A stretch of 9,367 bases of DNA from Clostridia bacterium (GTDB lineage Bacteria > Bacillota_A > Clostridia > Oscillospirales > CAG-272). The notes beneath the pieces are model-generated. The model saw nothing but the letters and a program-made list of their open reading frames with translations, was not told where the DNA came from and did not search any database. Made by a program: the position numbers and the translations under genes. The DNA is taken from positions 1 through 9,367 of the forward strand of contig JAFUQY010000287.1 in assembly GCA_017472105.1 (NCBI GenBank), in the 5' to 3' direction. This document shows positions 6,348 to 9,367 of the stretch, one piece after another (within the stretch, counting starts at the first letter, position 1; every line of letters begins with the position of its first letter).

Positions 6348-9300
6348 ATGAAAAAATTCAGACGTATCCTGTCCGCTCTCCTGGCAGTCGTCATGATTGC
6401 CGGCGCAGTTACCGCTGTCGGTGCCGCAAATCTCTCCTTCACCGACGTTTCCGGTCACTGGGCATGGACCGGCGGACAAATCCCGTATCTCGTTGACAAA
6501 GGCGTTCTCAACGGATATCAGCAGCCCAACGGTACATACATGTTCAAGCCCGACGGCGAAATCACCCGCGCCGAATTCATCAAAATCCTTGACGAAACCT
6601 TCGGTCTGACCGCAACCGTTCCCACCAACTTCAAGGACGTTGCCGAATCCGACTGGTTCCAGCCCTATTTCGCAAAGGCTGCCGCTCAGGGCTACATCCT
6701 CAACTACGGCTCCTACGCAAATCCCAACGGCAAGATCACCCGTGAAGAAGCGCTCTCTCTCCTTGTGCGCTACCTCGATCTGCCCGCGAACGAGAAGTCT
6801 TCCACTTCCTACTTCGCTGACTACAACTCCATCTCCGACAACTTCAAGGACTACGTTCTCCGCGGCGTTTATGCAGGTCTCACCGACGGCTACAACGAAA
6901 ACGGCGTCAAGAACTTCAAGCCCCAGAAGACCCTGTCCCGCGCGGAAGCTCTGACCATCCTCTACCGTGCCGCAGGCTGCATCTTCAACACCAACGCGTA
7001 CTCCCGCGACAACAGCGCTCCCGCTGACAACAACGTCATCACCAAGCCCGACGTGACCGTCCGCGGCGCCAATCTCACCGGACGCACCATCGTCAGTGAA
7101 GGCGCAAACGGCGGTACCGTGACCCTCTCCGACTGTACCCTCAACGGCACGCTCTACGTCAGAGGCAATGTTGACATCGTATTCGACGACTGCGACATCG
7201 CTGACGTTGTCATGCTCGGCGGCGGTACCCTCTCCCTCCTCAACGACACCGTTGTCGACGAAGTTACCGTGCTCGTTCCCACCACTGTGAAGATCTTCGA
7301 CGATACCACCGTTGAAAACCTCATCGTGGAAACCGGCTCCAACAACACCAAGGTCACCGGCGACGGTCTGCTCGGCAGTGTTGTCATCAATGCACGCGGC
7401 TTCACCTCCTCCATGTTCCCGAACGAATTCGAAATCGGCAACAACCTCACCGCAGTCTTCGCAAATGAAGAATACTCCGGCTCCACTGCAACCCAGAACA
7501 GCTTTACCATCACGCCCTTTGTGACCGCTGACTCCGCCAATGCGTACATCAACGTTCTCTCCGACGTGGACGGCGAGCTGTACTACTACTACACCAACTC
7601 CGTAAATCCCCCGTCCGTGGGCAATTTCGATTCCTATTACGAATCCTCCTCTGCGGCAGGTCACTTCTCCGTGGAAGCAGGTCTCGGCACCGCTGAAGCG
7701 ACCATCCCGCTTTCCACCGCAGAAAAGTACGACAACGTCATGATCCAGATCAAGGACGGCACCCGCAAGTACGCGCCCATCGTGATCGCAAACTCCACCG
7801 TTTCCGGCACCGGCTTCTCCACCGATCCCTACCTCGACGGCGATGACAAGGTGAAGTTCCAGACCAAGGACGGCGGCATCGTATTCTGCTACTACACCAA
7901 CTCCGGCACCGGCATCACCCAGCTCGACTTCCTGGAAGAATACATGGAAACCGAAGCCGCTCTCAAGAAGGAAGCTTCCGTCAACTCCATCAAGACCTAC
8001 TCCATCGAGCTGAACGAAAACTACCTCGAAAACTACGACTTTGTCGCATTCATGCTCAAGGCTCCCACCGGTCAGTACTACACGCCCGTCATCATCGGCA
8101 TGGGTGAAACCGGCTTCACTGTGGATCCCACCGTTACCGAGCCCGGCAAGGTTGCATTCAAGACCAAGGTTACCGGCGAAGTTTACTACTACTACTCCGA
8201 AACCGCGGCTGTTCCCGGCGCGGCTGACTTCAAGACCGCGTACAACCGTGCGGAATACGGCGATACCGTTGACGTAAAGAAGAACGTCGCATCCTCCATT
8301 GAATACAGCACCAGATACATCGATGAATATCCCTACCTCATCCTCTGCGTGCGCGACGGCAATGAATACCTCCAGCCCGTTGCAGTCAACATCGACTACT
8401 CCACCGGCTTCAGCACCGATCCCGAGCTCCGTTCCTCCACTGAAGTACGCTTCAAGGCTGAGGAATCCGGCACCGTTTACTACTACTACGCATCCTTCAC
8501 CGAAAAGAATCCCACCGCGCCCAAGACCGAGGACTTCATGGCGGCTTACAAGGCTGCGCGTTACAGCGACAAGGTTGACTGCGGCAGATCCGCCGAAACC
8601 ATTGACATCAGCGCAAGCATCGCTCTGAAGTATCCCTACATGGTATTCATGTTCATGGATGACGACGGCGAGCAGTACACGCCCGTTCTCCTCTCCCTCA
8701 ACGCAAACCAGACCACCGGCTTCACCACCTCTCCCTCCGTCATGTACTACAACAAGGACTACTTCATGTCCTTCAAGACCGCTGACGACGGCGAAGTATG
8801 GTACTTCTACGACGACACCGACGACAACATGCCGACTCCCTCCGAGTTCGAAGACGACTGGAAGGACATGGGCGGTGAAACGGCTTCCGTAACCGGCGGC
8901 AAGACCACGACCATTGAGCTTGACAGAAGCGAACTGAAGAAGTATCCCGTTGTCATCATCGCGTTCTACGACGAAGATTCCGGCGAATTCAGCTACCCGA
9001 TCGCAATTGACACCGACACTGCGGCAAAGGAAAACTCCGGCTCCGGTCTGACCGGCATCTCCGTAGGCTCCAAGTACGTTTCCGCAGAAGCGCTCTTCGA
9101 CGGCAGACTCTACTGGTACCACACCGACGAAGACTCCCTCCCGGATGCTGACGAAGTTTACGACGAATACTACCGGGAAGCGGACTCCGACATCAAGGAT
9201 TACTCCGGCGTATCCGCAGGCGGCGTTGTGACCGATATCGAGATCGACGACGACTACGATTACCTCGTGCTCTTCCTCCGCATTGAAGGCGACGACGATT

Positions 9301-9367
9301 ACGAATACCTCGAACCCGTTCTGATCGATCTGGAAGAAAAGACCACGACCGAGGACAGCGTTGACGA
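6348..9367 (+). CDS. SLH-domain surface protein with beta-helix segment and tandem Tyr-rich repeats (3' end beyond window)
   Basis: The frame is open from the ATG to the window edge (1006 codons, no stop), so it is partial. GGAGG at 6338-6342 with a 5-base gap fixes the start. Residues 1-26 are a signal peptide (MKKFRRIL, hydrophobic core, VGA site). Three S-layer-homology domains follow at about 29-87, 93-144 and 155-210, each ending with the TRAE-type motif (ITRAEF 72-77, ITREEA 130-135, LSRAEA 196-201). These normally bind secondary cell-wall polymer and hold the protein on the surface. Residues about 228-372 are short Val/Thr/Asp/Gly-rich strands (VTVRGANL, TVTLSDCTLNG, VDIVFDDCDI) like a right-handed beta-helix. 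From about 384 six repeats of about 100 residues run to the edge. No catalytic motif is visible. It may be an S-layer-associated, adhesive or stalk-like protein; the binding partner is unknown. A promoter lies at 6269-6296. Confidence 0.9.
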   Translation, partial: MKKFRRILSALLAVVMIAGAVTAVGAANLSFTDVSGHWAWTGGQIPYLVDKGVLNGYQQPNGTYMFKPDGEITRAEFIKILDETFGLTATVPTNFKDVAESDWFQPYFAKAAAQGYILNYGSYANPNGKITREEALSLLVRYLDLPANEKSSTSYFADYNSISDNFKDYVLRGVYAGLTDGYNENGVKNFKPQKTLSRAEALTILYRAAGCIFNTNAYSRDNSAPADNNVITKPDVTVRGANLTGRTIVSEGANGGTVTLSDCTLNGTLYVRGNVDIVFDDCDIADVVMLGGGTLSLLNDTVVDEVTVLVPTTVKIFDDTTVENLIVETGSNNTKVTGDGLLGSVVINARGFTSSMFPNEFEIGNNLTAVFANEEYSGSTATQNSFTITPFVTADSANAYINVLSDVDGELYYYYTNSVNPPSVGNFDSYYESSSAAGHFSVEAGLGTAEATIPLSTAEKYDNVMIQIKDGTRKYAPIVIANSTVSGTGFSTDPYLDGDDKVKFQTKDGGIVFCYYTNSGTGITQLDFLEEYMETEAALKKEASVNSIKTYSIELNENYLENYDFVAFMLKAPTGQYYTPVIIGMGETGFTVDPTVTEPGKVAFKTKVTGEVYYYYSETAAVPGAADFKTAYNRAEYGDTVDVKKNVASSIEYSTRYIDEYPYLILCVRDGNEYLQPVAVNIDYSTGFSTDPELRSSTEVRFKAEESGTVYYYYASFTEKNPTAPKTEDFMAAYKAARYSDKVDCGRSAETIDISASIALKYPYMVFMFMDDDGEQYTPVLLSLNANQTTGFTTSPSVMYYNKDYFMSFKTADDGEVWYFYDDTDDNMPTPSEFEDDWKDMGGETASVTGGKTTTIELDRSELKKYPVVIIAFYDEDSGEFSYPIAIDTDTAAKENSGSGLTGISVGSKYVSAEALFDGRLYWYHTDEDSLPDADEVYDEYYREADSDIKDYSGVSAGGVVTDIEIDDDYDYLVLFLRIEGDDDYEYLEPVLIDLEEKTTTEDSVD
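7500..9367 (+). repeat. Six tandem coding repeats of about 100 residues in the SLH protein
   Basis: Each unit has a G-x-[VL]-Y-Y-Y-Y type motif: ELYYYYTN (410-417), IVFCYYTN (511-518), EVYYYYSE (611-618), TVYYYYAS (709-716), EVWYFYDD (816-823) and RLYWYHTD (920-927). Spacing of the motif is about 98-107 residues. Units 2 to 5 start with TGF[ST]-x-[DS]P (F at 490, 590, 688 and 792), and the sixth has a diverged GSGL. Units end with a hydrophobic strand plus a Tyr-Pro-Val-like tail such as YYTPVIIG. The last unit seen is Asp/Glu-rich. DNA identity between units is limited, so they are old duplications. Confidence 0.85.

Noticed and set aside
6234..9122. A 962-codon open frame on the minus strand opposite the SLH gene
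   Set aside because: It mirrors the plus-strand gene, whose C-ending codons leave few stops on the other strand. The plus frame has a ribosome site, signal peptide and SLH domains, whereas the minus product is a Gly/Val/Asp-rich shadow with no ribosome site.

Overview
The window looks like chromosomal DNA from a low-redundancy, moderately GC-rich Gram-positive anaerobe, most likely a gut-type member of the Clostridia (inference). The support is a surface protein with three S-layer-homology domains, a lipoprotein with a Gram-positive-style lipobox, strong AGGAGG-like ribosome sites, near-consensus sigma-A promoters, an iron-type alcohol dehydrogenase and strong use of C-ending codons.

Layout, left to right. 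(1) A polytopic membrane protein of unknown function (20-739, +). (2) A secreted lipoprotein built like a trigger factor without its ribosome-binding domain (872-1948, +), with its own promoter, a small palindrome in its leader and a strong terminator. (3) A short spacer holding a compact palindromic repeat, here called R1 (2048-2133). (4) Two minus-strand genes, an iron-containing alcohol dehydrogenase (2196-3311) and, upstream of it behind a terminator, a MarR-family regulator (3521-3991) with a textbook promoter. (5) A roughly 370-bp near-palindromic MITE-like element, R2 (4101-4469), which shares an end unit with R1. (6) A minus-strand cytoplasmic sialidase-fold protein with an N-terminal fibronectin-III-like domain (4513-5898). 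Its probable promoter lies about 200 bp upstream, so that another inverted-repeat element, R3 (5936-6072), falls in its 5' leader. (7) Divergently, a large SLH surface protein (6348 to beyond the window end) with a signal peptide, three SLH domains, a beta-helix-like stretch and six tandem repeats of about 100 residues carrying a Tyr-rich motif.

The genes are mostly single transcription units. Apart from the possible marR/alcohol dehydrogenase link, nothing shows that they form one pathway. The cell-envelope theme (membrane protein, extracytoplasmic folding lipoprotein, SLH protein) is suggestive only. I see no CRISPR array, rRNA, tRNA, transposase, phage gene or defence cassette. The most unusual content is the set of inverted-repeat elements between genes and the repeat architecture of the surface protein. 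I do not see strong evidence for a complete new multi-gene system.
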